A DNA stretch of 54,162 nt from Symbiodinium natans (GCA_905221605.1 CAJNDS010002543.1:72501-126662); one strand, 5' to 3'. Counted from the first letter of the stretch, positions 32,275 to 43,482 are shown. Notes: generated by a model from the letters alone, not told the origin. Program-made: numbers and translations.

Positions 32275-32389
32275 CGGTGGTTGGCTGCTTGATTGTGGTT
32301 GCGCGACTCAAGGAACTTGCCGCCAGGCATCGAGCCCGTGAGAGGAAGACCGCAACATTGTCGATGCCACAGCAAGATTGCTTCACCAG
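32275..32389 (-). CDS. Candidate exon with telomere-derived GT donor
   Basis: The acceptor CCCCTGCAG precedes an open frame LVKQSCCGIDNVAVFLSRAR, CLAASSLSRATTIKQPTT, which ends one base past a codon at GTTTAGGG. The telomeric array starts at the donor itself. The product is unknown. Confidence 0.5.
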
Positions 32390-34318
32390 CTGCAGGGGCA
32401 TAGTTGTATGACTTGTTCAATATGTCCATCGTTCAAGAAGTTATCAACTGGAAGGATGAGAAAGGGGCAAAGTTTGTTGTAGGGCAAGGAAGAACCAATG
32501 ATTGACAACCTCCACAGGAAATTTATTCATGTGCACCAGTGGGCGAAGCACAATTGCATTTTGAGAAAAGGCTCCGACTGCTTGGCTCAAAGGAACCACA
32601 AGGAAAGTGAGCAAGAATCAACGACTGCTTGAAATTGCTGGCTTCATGGCCTCCGACTCGTCACAGATTGTGTTGCACTAATTTTCCCGGTTGCAACGCA
32701 AGACTAGCAAAAACGTGGTAGCCACAACACACCCGCCCCAAGACAACGCGTAACACATCCTACAACCCTGGTACGCTTACCAAGGAGGGTGGGCCGAAAC
32801 TTCTGGTTTATACTAAACCCAAAACAGCCGAGCTCCACCCCGAATTCCTGAAGGCAAGGACCTGAAGGTTACGCCAGGCGTAAATTGCCAGCTCGTAGAC
32901 CTTTCCACAGGAAGCTTGCTGGCAGACCAGTAAGTAACCAACGTGATCTCTGAGATCGCAACGCGTGCGCCTACGCAACGTATCCCAAGGTCTACTTTCC
33001 ACATGGTACAACTGCTGCGAAACGACAGGCATGCCAACTCACAAGAACCTCCGAACTTCCAGAGTTTCTGCGTTCAGTGTGGTCGGTGTTTACGTAGTGA
33101 TCACAGCGGCGCTACTTTAGGTGATGGTATGGCTGCAGCTAGTTTTGAAGACCTGTCTTTGAATCTCGCGGTGAGTATATTTCCACTGCGCCATTCCACC
33201 AACGACGCACTGCGCAAAGGTTGTATAAGACAAACGTTTGCATTGCCATAAAGCACAGTGTGAGTGATTGCAACTAGTTGCCCAGCTGTTTCATGCTTTG
33301 GCTGAACAGCTGACACGATGTTTACTCAACTTTGTACCTTGACGATGGCGTTCGCAGTTATGCCATGTTCCGCTCTTTCAGGACTTTGAGTGCTAACATG
33401 CGGTTTCTTTAAGCATTTCGATTAGATATTTCTTGAGAAGGCCAGCGACTTGCATCCTAGGCAGCGACAGCGAGGGCGCCTAGAGAAACGGATGCACTGA
33501 CAGCAAGACTTTAACGATTCCGGTACTACGCAAAGGTTTGTGCAAACGAAAACAACTCAACAAAATGCTGAGCTTCTGATGAACAGCACCGCCCTTGCAA
33601 GCATGCGCAACAAGAAGCCGCAAACAGCCCTGAGGGAAAATGGGGGAGGAGGGGGAGGGGGGATGGGGAAAGAGCGGGGAAGAGGGGGAAGAGGGGGAGG
33701 GGGGTGGAAGGTAGAGGGGGGGGGGTAAGCCTCAAGTCTGCAGCGCTGAGGAACACAGCGAATGTTACAAGGCCCTTTGCGTCATTCCGCACAGAAGCAC
33801 CGTCATGCTAGTACCAACCGTGCTGTCGATCATACATTGCCTGACACACCTGCTGCGGTCATTGACGTGCGGACAATGCCTGTCAAAAATTGGCCAACCA
33901 TGTCGTCATGTCAACAAGAACCGTGAGCTTTTTGGACAGCGTGCCGCTTTGGCATTCGCAGTCTTCTGATAAAGCCTGACACTCAGGAATGGCAAGCTCA
34001 GCGCGAACATGTTGGCATGGTTCATTTACCAAGCTTGAATGCTATGTCCATAGTGAGCGTAGCCGGGTTGCCTTAATTGCACAGTGGATATACAGTGCGC
34101 TATACACACTGGGGCAGGCAAAATGCACAGCACTGAAGCAAAGAAGTTCCTTGTCTGGTTCAAACTTCTGCCGCACACCTCAGAATCGCCAGATGTACCA
34201 TGACATAAAGACTTCACCCCTACACATACCTATACTAAAACGCTGCCACCGCAGCGACTTAGCAGTAGCTTTACGACAACCGATGGCAGCCGCACTCCAG
34301 ATCCACTGTCTAGATTTC

Positions 34319-34350
34319 ATAGGGTTTAGGGTTTAGGGGTGTAGGGGAGG
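34319..34350 (+). repeat. Short degenerate telomeric array
   Basis: Two TTTAGGG units and GTAGGGG-like remnants. Confidence 0.8.
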
Positions 34351-34794
34351 TTTAGGTCTGTGGGGATGGCGTCAAGGGAGGCTTCCGCGCACACTGGATA
34401 AGGAGCAAAAACATCATCATCAGTCACATGGGTCTGGTGCCACATTGCGTGGAATCGAGCTCTGCAATCCAGCAAAATATTAAGTTCCAAGCAGCAAACA
34501 CCTTGAACACCTAGCGACGGACGCACCCCTATGGGTTTCTGATGCGTTGGTTGAGGTCATGAAGAAGTATCGAAGAACGTGGTGGGCACGTACTTTCCAG
34601 CTTATCTGGCATGTGCCGCCGGACGGTGCAGGCGCGTGTCGGAGTTGGTGCTTATCTGCATTCCGTCAACCCAAACCCTGAACCCTCATACAAAGCCTGA
34701 TCCATAAACGGGGGAGGTAGGCTGGAAACCCTAAAACCCTATAAAGCAAGCGACCAACGCAAAGGAGCCCTTAAGGGCAACACTGGACTGTAAG

Positions 34795-34881
34795 TTGGGA
34801 TGTTCCCCCTTACACTAGGGGTTATCGTACCCCTACTATAGTGCCTGGTAAGGACTGTTCGCCTAAGGGGGAACATCCCAA
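34795..34881. mobile_element. 87-bp perfect-TIR hairpin element
   Basis: Perfect 18-bp terminal inverted repeats TTGGGATGTTCCCCCTTA (34795-34812) and their reverse complement (34864-34881). There is a second small hairpin inside (TAGGGGT / ACCCCTA). No clear target duplication. Confidence 0.85.
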
Positions 34882-35399
34882 GCAAAAAGCCTTCAAGCAA
34901 CCAGTGATTGGGGGGCTCCTCTACCGAAACAAGATCAGCAAAACCTGCGTGAGAACATTTGCATGACCAGGCACCTCTGGTTCTGCGTCGTTCTTGAAAT
35001 GCTGATTGATGATGTCTTCCTCGAGGGAGGTCTCAAGCTAGCCGCAGGAAGCCGGCCTGCTCTCCTAACTTAATCTACGGAGTCCTGGATGACGGCCAGA
35101 CAGATCCAAGCATTAGAGGCCATGCATGCAATGGGCACAACTGTTGAGCGCTTCCCTCCACTGGTGGCACGCGTAGGTCTCAGGAACTTAAACCAAGACC
35201 AACAGCATTGATACCAGAGTGGTTGCTAGTATTTCAAGTGACTGAAGCACCTGGGATGCATTATTATCATCCTTTTTGTATCACCATTCTTGTCACTTAA
35301 AAATTCTTACTATAAACATTCTACTATGACTGTCTATTTAGTTTTTTGTTATTGTTATTGTTGATAATCTGTTGTTCTTACTATAATTCTTATGATGCA

Positions 35400-35502
35400 T
35401 GTGCCCAAGGGTCGACTTTGGTCTTGTCCCACCCGATGTAGGCATTTCCTGCACTGGGAGTCGCATCGTGGCGGCCAAGTGCTCTGGGGAGGCCATGCAG
35501 GG
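35400..35502 (-). CDS. Gene G, candidate exon after telomeric intron
   Basis: After CTTCAAAAG the frame PCMASPEHLAATMRLPVQEM, PTSGGTRPKSTLGHM continues in phase 0 from the exon at 35597-35678. Another frame (GNAYIGWDKTKVDPWAH) is also protein-like, so the acceptor choice is open. The 3' edge is uncertain. Confidence 0.4.
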
Positions 35503-35596
35503 CTTTTGAAGTGGGGTTTAGGGTTTAGGGTTTGTAGGGTTTAGGGTTTAGGGTTTAGGGTTTAGGGCTTCGGGTTTCGGGTTTCGGGTTTAGGGC
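35503..35596 (-). other. Telomeric-repeat intron, 94 nt, GC-AG
   Basis: Minus sense: the exon ends CATCAA, the intron is GCCCTAAACCCGAAACCC...CCCACTTCAAAAG, and the next exon starts CCC. Almost all of it is the array. An AAGCCCT direct repeat spans the two junctions, as expected if an insertion duplicated its target, though CCCT is also part of the repeat. Confidence 0.5.
35514..35596 (+). repeat. Telomeric array with TTTGTAGGG and TTTCGGG variants
   Basis: About eleven units, one 9-mer TTTGTAGGG and three TTTCGGG. Confidence 0.97.
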
Positions 35597-35678
35597 TTGA
35601 TGGAAGTGCTTGGAGACCAGGCGGCGCAAGGAGAGCAACCCAACTGCACCGAGCTTCTTACCATCCGCAAGTATCGTG
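35597..35678 (-). CDS. Gene G, 82-nt exon between telomeric introns
   Basis: The acceptor GTCTTGCAG precedes one base plus 27 codons: TILADGKKLGAVGLLSLRRL, VSKHFHQ. The donor is GCCCTAAACCC, that is, the array itself. The peptide has good composition; function unknown. It is one of the clearest exons bounded by arrays. Confidence 0.6.
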
Positions 35679-35758
35679 CTGCAAGACACAGCAAGCTTGA
35701 AAGAGCAATAGGGTTTAGGGTTTAGGGTTTAGGGGTTTAGGGTTTAGGGTTTAGGGGC
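35679..35758 (-). other. Telomeric-repeat intron, about 80 nt
   Basis: It ends TCTTGCAG. The start is GCCCCTAAACCC (GC donor) for one upstream frame, or a GA donor a few bases earlier for the other. The array at 35709-35757 occupies more than half. Confidence 0.45.
35709..35757 (+). repeat. Telomeric array (TTTAGGG on +)
   Basis: About seven units, two of them octamers. Confidence 0.97.
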
Positions 35759-35895
35759 TGAAACAACATTCGCATGTCCCGGGCACCTGACCAGTACGTC
35801 ATCCTGCTCCTCTCCTCTGCGACCTCGGGTGAGCTCGCGAATCTGCCACAACCTGCCTGGGACCTGGCAGCTGATTCTGTAACTTCCCACTTGCT
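35759..35895 (-). CDS. Gene G, upstream exon candidate
   Basis: Two overlapping minus frames are open: one reads VGSYRISCQVPGRLWQIREL, RGEEQDDVLVRCPGHA, the other SKWEVTESAARSQAG through WSGARDMRMLF. Either can be joined in phase to the exon at 35597-35678 (by a GA or GC donor). The frame is undecided. Confidence 0.4.
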
Positions 35896-35962
35896 TACAT
35901 CTCACGCGCTTCACCTGCAACAATGTCCCTAACATCATTGCGGAACACATCCTGAACATCCC

Positions 35963-36027
35963 TCAACAGTACAAGCCGAAACCCAAAACATATCTAGAAC
36001 GATGAGCCCTCGGAACTCGGCCAAACA
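35963..36027 (-). CDS. Gene G, further upstream exon candidate
   Basis: Acceptor ATGTCCAG, then the hydrophobic frame CLAEFRGLIVLDMFWVSACT, VE, perhaps a membrane segment. A canonical GTGAGT donor about 60 bases further 5' (minus sense) suits another exon end there. Confidence 0.35.
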
Positions 36028-37274
36028 CTGGACATTGGGTGCCCCGGCGATATCGTCGACCCAAGGCAGCGCTAAACTCACCCAGGGGTTGATGTGCAAG
36101 GCAAGCGACAGGAACCTGACGAATGAGGAGTGTGGACTCGTGTGCGCCTCGTGTGGACTGTGGGGGCTTCGTAGACACACAAGGCTGGTCAGCAGTGTCC
36201 TTTCATTGCAATCCAGCAGCCGTCCCGTGGGCGCTGGCCCACACCCGCTCAAGCCCTTTTGAGCCCTTGCTGAACCCTTCGGACCCTGACACCCGCCAGA
36301 ATGCTGCACACTGACTACTCTGATTGCTTTCTTAGCAGCCCCCTGCCAAGCTTCTTCTCTCCTCGTGCGAACCTGGGAACAGCTTGAATGCGGAGCTGAC
36401 GAGCTAAGGGACTGAATCTGTGGCCATCGGTTCAAGGCTTCGGAACGTTCTAGATTCTAAATGCTGTCAACGGTCATCCTACAAAACCTAGGCAGCTAGG
36501 CAGACTGGTAGACTTATCCATCCTAAATTGATGTTTCCTCGCTAAATGTTCCCCGAGATCCACCTCAAGGCCTTCATTGCAGGGTCTCTGGCAGCTCTTT
36601 GGCACGTGCGGCGATGGACGTCGCAGAGGCCAGACCGCGAACCTCACGACCTTTGGGGTCATGACTTGCAGTCTATTAAGCAACTTTCACACAGCACTGA
36701 ATGAGGAGTGCGAGCTGGTCTTGACTTTGAAGAAAGCGTCCTCAAAACTCAATGACGCTCAGTGCTGACAAGGGCACTCTTGGAAGCTTCCTCCTCCGAA
36801 GTAGCACCTGACGTTGAGTGGTTTTGGACTCACGGTTGCTCGCATCCAACAGGTTTTTTGAGAGGAAGCAAGCTGCTTTCCTTCACGAGATTCCCGCCCT
36901 TCCCAATAGACCCTCGAGGGAAGTTCGACAGATCCTGAAGACAGGAGGAACCTGCCTGAAAAAGGCTGAGCTGGGGCAAAGGTGAAAGTCTTGAGACACA
37001 ACCTGAAGATTGGGGAACGAAAGACGAGTTTCCCTGGATAGTTTGCGACTAGATGGTTCTCTGCCACGATGCCTTTTCCAAAACTCCTAGCCCTGAGCCC
37101 GACGTCTTCCACAAAGCCTCAATCTAAACTAAGGCGAGCTGCGGGCGCTTGGAAAGCCCCCCTTGAAGCCCTCACCGGTTGGAAGCCTTGCGACCCCCCG
37201 AGCCTGGGGGGCCAGGGTCTCTTGCTTTCTCGAACAGCCATGAAGACTTGAGATCGAGACCGTTTTCCTTTCAA

Positions 37275-37371
37275 CCCTAAACCCTAAACCCTAAACCCTA
37301 AACCCTAAACCCTAAACCCTGAACCCTGAGCCCTGAACCCTGAACCCTGAACCCTGAACCCTGAACCCTAG
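37275..37371 (-). repeat. Telomeric array, CCCTAAA then CCCTGAA
   Basis: Six CCCTAAA units are followed by eight CCCTGAA units, so the variant is again homogenised in one half. It ends in a short GACA repeat. Confidence 0.97.
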
Positions 37372-37768
37372 ACAGACAGACAGACGGACGCATGAACTTG
37401 AGATCAACATCAAACCCCCCCCCCCCCAATCCCAAAGCACAGCGTTCAATGCAAAATGGAATGTTTTGGAACAACCATGCCTCTTCAACACCAGATGAAG
37501 GCACACATTTGGGACCAAGACAGGAGCCACCCCAAGCCCCACAGCACAAATTTGGATCCGAGAAAAATTTGCGTGCAATCCTTGAGAACGCACCAAGCTG
37601 GAGTCCAAGGATGAGGAGGCCCCAGAACCCCAAAGAACAATCGAAGTATGAATGCTTCACCCTATGGGCAAGGACCCAGGGCGCGCCTTGCGCGGCGGCG
37701 CGCACGGAACATGTGGCAAACCCTATGCCAGGATGGGCTACTATACCCTATAATCCCTTAAAAGGCGC

Positions 37769-37868
37769 TTTAGGGTTTAGGGTTTAGGGTTTAGGGTTTA
37801 GGGTTTAGGGTTTAGGGTTTAGGGTTTAGGGTTTAGGGGTTTAGGGTTTAGGGTTTAGGGTTTAGGGT
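37769..37868 (+). repeat. Telomeric array (TTTAGGG on +)
   Basis: About fourteen heptamers with one octamer. Confidence 0.98.
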
Positions 37869-37987
37869 CCCATCCTGATATGCTCGAAACCCTTGTACAG
37901 GGGCCTGCAGGCTCCGACGTCTTGGACGCGGGCATCAGGTCGAGCTCGGCCTTGCGGCCTCCAGGAAGCGACTGTTTGCTTACGAAT

Positions 37988-38072
37988 ACAAAATAATAAT
38001 CCCTATATTACCCTTATAAGGAAGAATAGTTAATATTTTTTCCGGGGGGTTCTTAAGCAATTTGCAGGAAGT
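37988..38072 (+). mobile_element. Dispersed family 4, copy 1
   Basis: Blocks CCCTATATTACCCTTATAAG, GAAGAATA, then GGGGTTCTTAAGCAATT. Related to 50180-50275 and, inverted, 47435-47512. Confidence 0.75.
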
Positions 38073-38179
38073 GGGTTTGGAGCTTAGGGTTCCCGAAGCC
38101 GTGAGTCCGACACCTTAGAGAAGCAGATGCGCAGTACCAGGAAGCCATGCGGGGGGAGGGGGGGGGGGATTGGGTTTAG

Positions 38180-38640
38180 GGATGTGGCATTTCATCCATG
38201 TCAAGCCATATTCGGATTCGAAAAAAGCACTGACTATTTTTTGAAACTCTTGTAATTCAACACAACCGATCGATACTATGAATTCTTCTTGATACCCATA
38301 ATAGGATTCAGAAACATCTTCGAGTCATGTCGGAAACACTTCGGGTCGAGAGATTTTCTTTTTATATGCAGAAATACTTTCAAGTCATTCTTCAACGCAT
38401 AAAAATATTACAATTCTACACAACTAATCGATACTACAAATCTCCCTTAGAATCGAAATAACATCTTCAAATCATTTTTGAAACACTTCGGGTGAGATTT
38501 GTTTGCAAATGTTGTGCAGAAATCGTTTCAAATCATTCTTCATCTAAGAAATATACTATAATTCAACACAATTGATCGATAGTATAAATCTCGCTTATAA
38601 TCATATTATGATTCAAGCAAGACGAACTAAAAGACCCCGA
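38180..38640. repeat. AT-rich tandem repeat, 158-159-bp unit
   Basis: Three diverged units carry ATTCAACACAAYYGATCGAT (starting 38254, 38413, 38571), TTTCAAATCATTCTTC and GAAACACTTCGGG. No coding frame. It looks like a small satellite inside GC-richer flanks. Confidence 0.85.
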
Positions 38641-39133
38641 CCGTGGCGCGAATGTTCTTCTTTATCGTCTGCTGCGAAATCTGCTTCTTTTCTTTCTTCT
38701 GGCTTCGCTTGGCCATAGATCCTTCGGATTCGCTCGCTGCAAGTGTCAGGTATATTCAAGAACATGTATTCGGTCCTGTTCGATGGGTGACGCTGGACAA
38801 GTACCGCAAAGGCAAGCTTGTGCCGAAAAAACTACAAGAACAAGTTCCCATGCACGATTCTTATATAAGACAAACGCTTAATATACACGTTACAAGATGC
38901 ACAGTGATACGCAGAACCCAGTGCCATATGCGCGCTTCGCTTTTGTTCTTGTCTAGAGACGAAAGTGTTGATTTCGGTTAAAAGCCTCACATACACCATC
39001 AGATTAAACCTTATAAGCCCTTTCAGGTCTGAACGATGGCCCTGGCCTAAAGCCTCCAACTTCTTCCGATCAATGCCATGACTCTGGGCGAAGGACTGCA
39101 ACACCTTCGGGAGCGTAGAATGAGCAGAGTCTC

Positions 39134-39158
39134 GGGTTTAGGGTTTAAGGTTTAGGGG
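39134..39158 (+). repeat. Short telomeric array
   Basis: Three TTTAGGG-like units, one TTTAAGG. Confidence 0.9.
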
Positions 39159-40389
39159 GCCTTTCAACCAAAAGCTCGTCATGTCGACAGCGTGATACAT
39201 GCACAAGAGTCCAAGCGCTGAAGTCCTCAAGGCCACACAGAAAGTGCCGAGGACGACGCTTCCATGTTCTCTTTGGCATGTCCGTCGCCCGGGTTCAAGG
39301 CAAGAGCCTTCTTCCTGAGGCATTGCGTGGAGGTCTCATAGCGCTGGGGCAAGCAAGGCTGACGGGCACTCGTTCCAACTCGGGTGTACGTTGCGCGCAG
39401 CACACGCCAGTGCGGCGCCATAATCTTTCTGGCATGCTTATATGGGGTTCTCTCAGGGGCTTGCAAGAGATTAAAAATGGCAGCAAGTTGGACAATAAGA
39501 CCATACGCAGAATAGCAGGTTTCTAGGGATGCCTGTCAGACCCTCCCTCAAGCAGTCTGCCGTCTAAGCTACTTGTACTCTCCAGAAGAACTCCACACTG
39601 CTGTGCACGGGCTCAGGACACCACAACGCCCTCACTGCCAGGCCAAACTCCTTTATCCAGCTTGGCTTGGACTTGGACTGTTGGGTAGCCGGATTCGCGG
39701 GCTTGGGCTTGAGTGATTGCAGGTGGACAAGGATGGACGAAGGATGGGGCTTAGAATCTCTGAGGAGCTAAAGAAGCTGAACTACTGCTGCGAGTCGCGC
39801 TTATGGGTCTCACGGTTCCGGAGGGTTTCTGAGGCTGTTCTCTGCTCATGACAGGAATGCCAGGGAAGCAAGGTCAAGACTCAAGACTCTATTCAAACTC
39901 CACACCGAAAATTAAGCAAGCTCCATATAACGGACGTGTGCGCGTGTGAAGCAACACGGCAATCCTACAGCCATAGACTAGCCACTCGCCAACGTCAACA
40001 GCCCCGAACTTCAGCATTTGCCATGAGGCGCCATCCGAACATGCCCACCCAGAGCCCCTCACCACGAAAGAAATCAAAACGGAAACGTCGGTCCTTATTC
40101 CGCATGTAAGCAACCCCCAGGTTGGCCTGAGGCGGGAAGCTGGGAGTAGCACTTGGGGAGGGGGGGGGGGGCTTAGGTGCTTGGGGAATAGCACAGGTGT
40201 GTGGAGAATGATGCTTAAGCACTTTGACCGGGGGTCCAGTCTGATATCCATATATGCTGGCGGAGATTCTGACGGACAATTGACGAAACCTTCAGCCGCC
40301 CAAACGTATGGGCGCCGAGCAAAAGACACATGGTCTCCCACAAACCTGTGCAGGGTGTTGGCTCTTCATGGCAATCTCAGAAGCTGAAA

Positions 40390-40500
40390 GTCGATCATCC
40401 ATGGGATGCCAGGATTCTGGATGAACTTGTGAAAGACCATGAAATGGTGACAAACTCCAGGGACCCTGTAGTACCGTAGGCCACGGTCAGGCATTGAGTC
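40390..40500 (-). CDS. Gene H, candidate downstream exon
   Basis: The minus frame YYRVPGVCHHFMVFHKFIQN, PGIPWMIDF is protein-like. It lies about 30 bases 3' of the well-bounded exon at 40528-40607. The intron between would be very short, so the exact edges are unclear. Confidence 0.3.
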
Positions 40501-40527
40501 AGAACATTCAGCAGCTCCAAAACTTAC

Positions 40528-40607
40528 AGCTCCCAAGTGCAAGCAGCCTCGCGGCGGCCTTGAAGCTCTCGATAGCCTTCCCCAGCGCCACAACCGAGAA
40601 GGTGATG
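40528..40607 (-). CDS. Gene H, 80-nt exon with telomere-derived acceptor
   Basis: Minus sense: CCCTAAACCCAAG then one base and 26 codons, ITFSVVALGKAIESFKAAAR, LLALGS, then a canonical GTAAGT donor. The acceptor AG sits in the last variant unit of the array (CCCAAG). The peptide reads as an amphipathic helix. The product is unknown, but the exon is convincing because of the donor. Confidence 0.6.
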
Positions 40608-40610
40608 CTT

Positions 40611-40693
40611 GGGTTTAGGGTTTAGGGTTTAGGGTTTAGGGTTTAGGGGTTTAGGGGTTTAGGGTTTAGGGTTTGGGGTTTGGGGGTTTAGGA
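40611..40693 (+). repeat. Telomeric array (TTTAGGG on +)
   Basis: About eleven units with octamers and TTTGGGG variants at the right. Confidence 0.97.
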
Positions 40694-40914
40694 TTTAAAG
40701 GTGCGCAGGGCTCAGGGATTTCAGGCTGTATTTGAACGCATCAGTCGGGGGAAAGATGCACCATGCGCCCAAAAGCAACAACCAACGCTCCAGGACGCTT
40801 CTGGATTGAAGTTTCCAGGGCTGATGTTAGGCTCGCTTGTTGTGTGGCTTTACGTTGAGGGCAAGAAAACCGAGTTCTGGCTGTTACACCGCTCGGGATC
40901 GGCCCATCTTGTCA

Positions 40915-41260
40915 CATAGGACATAGACACAGCACGAGACGCCATCTTTTGGCAAGCCGCGAAACAGGCACCCAGGTTGTCTCCGCCCGAAGGTTAACAC
41001 TCTAAAGGGGTGCGGGGCTCCGAAAACATCGTGACGCGTCATGCACCCCCCCCCCCCCCTACACAGAGCAGAACAGGCAGAGCCTGTCCATCTTGAGGAA
41101 AAAATAAAACGGATCCAGATCTGCAGAACCACAGGTCCAAATAACAGCACCTCGCCGTCTTAAGCCGAAGCTCATGAACAAGAGGGAGGGCACGTGCCCG
41201 GAAGGCAAGCATGCACTCGAAGTCGGGCGACCGTTGCAACAGACACTCGTGCGGAAGCTC
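40915..41260 (-). CDS. Two candidate exons, unknown product
   Basis: Upstream: LPHECLLQRSPDFECMLAFR, VHELRLKTARCCYLDLWFCR (41070-41260). Downstream of a poly-G stretch: RHDVFGAPHPFRVLTFGRRQ, LPKDGVSCCVYVLCDKMG (40915-41040). Both are cysteine-containing and balanced in composition. Splice edges are not fixed. Confidence 0.35.
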
Positions 41261-41478
41261 AGCCCAAAAAAATGCAGGCCGCAAAGTGCATGTTCAAGAT
41301 GGAACAAATTTCCAGAATGACTTGAAACTCAAGGGAGGTGCGGTGCCTCGTGTACCGCAGGGAGCCCACTCTGGCGGAAACAGTCGGAAACACGCAGACT
41401 TTTGTGCATCCCTGATGGCGCTGTCCATCGAGCTTTCCAGGATCCTCCCTCTGTTAGAGAGGGCACAAACAATCCCAC

Positions 41479-41513
41479 CCCTAAACCCTAAACCCCAAAC
41501 CCTAAACCCTAAA
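41479..41513 (-). repeat. Telomeric array (CCCTAAA on +)
   Basis: Five heptamers, one CCCCAAA. On the minus strand, GATTTAGGG at its edge would be a GA donor for a short frame GIDQTDSHQPLQVGSIAAN. Confidence 0.95.
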
Positions 41514-42079
41514 TCGGTTCGCTGCTATGGACCCAACCTGCAGCGGCTGATGACTATCTGTCTGATCAATGCCAAACATCCCGAAGCCACAACACGCACG
41601 TCTTTCCCCTTCCCACCCATCCCTCCCCCTCTTCCCTTCCCCCCCCTCTCCCCCCTGCCTCCTGGAGGCGGTTGGCACCCGCAAGGTCCTTCATCTTCAA
41701 ATCTTCAAGTTAATTGCATGTGTCATGTGGCTCTACCCGAGTTCCTGATGGGGATTGCCACCAAACTTTTGGGACCTCAGCTAGCCTGTGGCGGGGATTT
41801 CAGGGTTGTGGGGTGAGCATGTGCCCGTGCATTTGCAGCAGTCCTGTGCTTGTTGACTGTGAGACTTCAGCACTTGGTTAGCTCGGGAGCCTTTTCTATG
41901 GCAAAGGCCTACATGGCCTACAGTACATGTTCAAGCGAAACCCCAATTCTCTAACCCGACACCCCAAGCCCTCAGCCCATGCAACTGTTTTTATGCCAAA
42001 ATTCCCAGACCTAGAAAGCCCTCAACCAACCGTAGACCTGATCATCGGATATTCAGCCTTTATGGAGACTTAAGGAGGT

Positions 42080-42330
42080 CGATTCGATTGCATGGCATGA
42101 GCGTGTGGATTCGGACCGCTATAGTTCTAGCATGACAAAAGTCAGCACAAGCTGCACACCTCTGCCTTCGTGCCGCGAGCTCTGCCAAACCCCCAACGCC
42201 CCGAACTGTTTTGGGAGAACCGGGCTGCTCCTTGGCAACGTAGTCGTGCTGGGCGTTGGGGTCATCCAGGTCGTAGCCCGGCGGCGGCACTGGAAACGAG
42301 TTTGGAGATCCCCAGCCCGGCAAAGGGAAT
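42080..42330 (-). CDS. Candidate exon, unknown product
   Basis: The minus frame FPVPPPGYDLDDPNAQHDYV, AKEQPGSPKTVRGVGGLAEL is proline-rich and acidic with ordinary codon composition. No domain is recognised and the edges are not fixed. Confidence 0.35.
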
Positions 42331-42749
42331 GAGAGCAGATTCAAGTTGCCGTGTTAAGGGAACTGAAGACATGCTTGGAGCTTGATGTTTCAGGTTCAGG
42401 GTACGAGAAGCAAGAAGAAAGCAGCAGGAACTGAGCCATCCGATGTCGATCTCGGACGGACCATTCACGGGCTGCAGAGGGGTCAAGATGGGATTCGAAT
42501 CCGAGCCAAAGTCGCCAGTGACAGAAGCCCTGGAATCCGAAAATTCCAAAGTGGCAAATGGTAAAATGGTAAATACTCAAAAGCTCCATGCAATACGAAC
42601 TAGGATCGCTCGCCACGATCATTTCTGACCATGGGCTGGGTTTGGTGTGTTCAATGTCACGTGCCCTCGACTACACATCGCAGCAGTGTCTGAGACGCGT
42701 CCTCTCACCTCACTACATACGGCCCTCACAATCCCTCCAAACCAGCCTT

Positions 42750-42916
42750 CGGGGGTTGCGGAAATGAGGGGTACCTTCTTGGGGTCCTTATTATAAGGGA
42801 ATCCTAGTCCTTTGGGTTGGTTACTTTCTAGGGAACCCACAAGCAAAAAAAGGGTAAAGGGTACCTCTGGGCTACCAAGCAGGGGGTCATTAAGTCCCTT
42901 CTTTTCGTAAACCCAC
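42750..42916 (-). mobile_element. Dispersed family 3, copy 3 (longer)
   Basis: GGGTTGCGGAAATGAGGGGT, TTGGGGTCCTTATTATAAGG, GAATCCTAGT and CGTAAACCCACCC, with about 70 bp of extra internal sequence compared with 9079-9174. Confidence 0.7.
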
Positions 42917-43019
42917 CCATGTACACTGGAACCTGCGACTCGAAGGTCGATCTCTTGGGCTGGCACGTTGCGCTGCCACGTGCAGCAGCAACAGGGCCGA
43001 GACTGAAACCTCACAGCGT

Positions 43020-43100
43020 CCCTAAACCCTAAACCCTAAACCCTAAACCCTAAACCTTAAACCCTAAACCCTAAACCCTAAACCCTAAACCCTAAACCCC
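43020..43100 (-). repeat. Telomeric array (CCCTAAA on +)
   Basis: Eleven to twelve heptamers, one CCTTAAA. A possible small minus exon (VKPLQWHYGDTTR) abuts it at 43101-43134 with GTTTAGGG as donor. Confidence 0.97.
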
Positions 43101-43329
43101 GCGTGGTGTCGCCATAGTGCCACTGAAGAGGCTTTACACTGCGTAGTTTCGGAGAGGTTCGGGGGGGTTTGGGGGGGTTTGGAGCGGTGTAAGAGGCCTT
43201 GGTACCCTTTAAGGGCTTAAAACGGCTAGGAGTATTTTGTTTGGAGCATCTTGCAGGGATGAAAGCGTTGATGCTGTGAAAAGGTGCAGAAGGGGTCGGA
43301 GCTTTGGGAACTTGGCTGCTTGAGCCCTG

Positions 43330-43359
43330 GTTTAGGGTTTAGGGTTTAGGGTTTAGGGC
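43330..43359 (+). repeat. Telomeric array (TTTAGGG on +)
   Basis: Four heptamers. Confidence 0.95.
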
Positions 43360-43439
43360 TGCGGGGGCATGAGCCGAGATGAGGCTCTTCAAGCACATCG
43401 GAATGGCCGAAGCCCGGATGGTACACTGCTTGAGCTTCC

Positions 43440-43482
43440 CCCTAAACCCTAAACCCTAAACCCTAAACCCTAAACCCTAAAC
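43440..43482 (-). repeat. Telomeric array (CCCTAAA on +)
   Basis: Six heptamers running straight into the exon at 43483. Confidence 0.97.

Noticed and set aside
41211-41816. 201-codon plus-strand frame
   Set aside because: It contains a translated telomeric array and a proline microsatellite, and the minus strand reads better over its first part.
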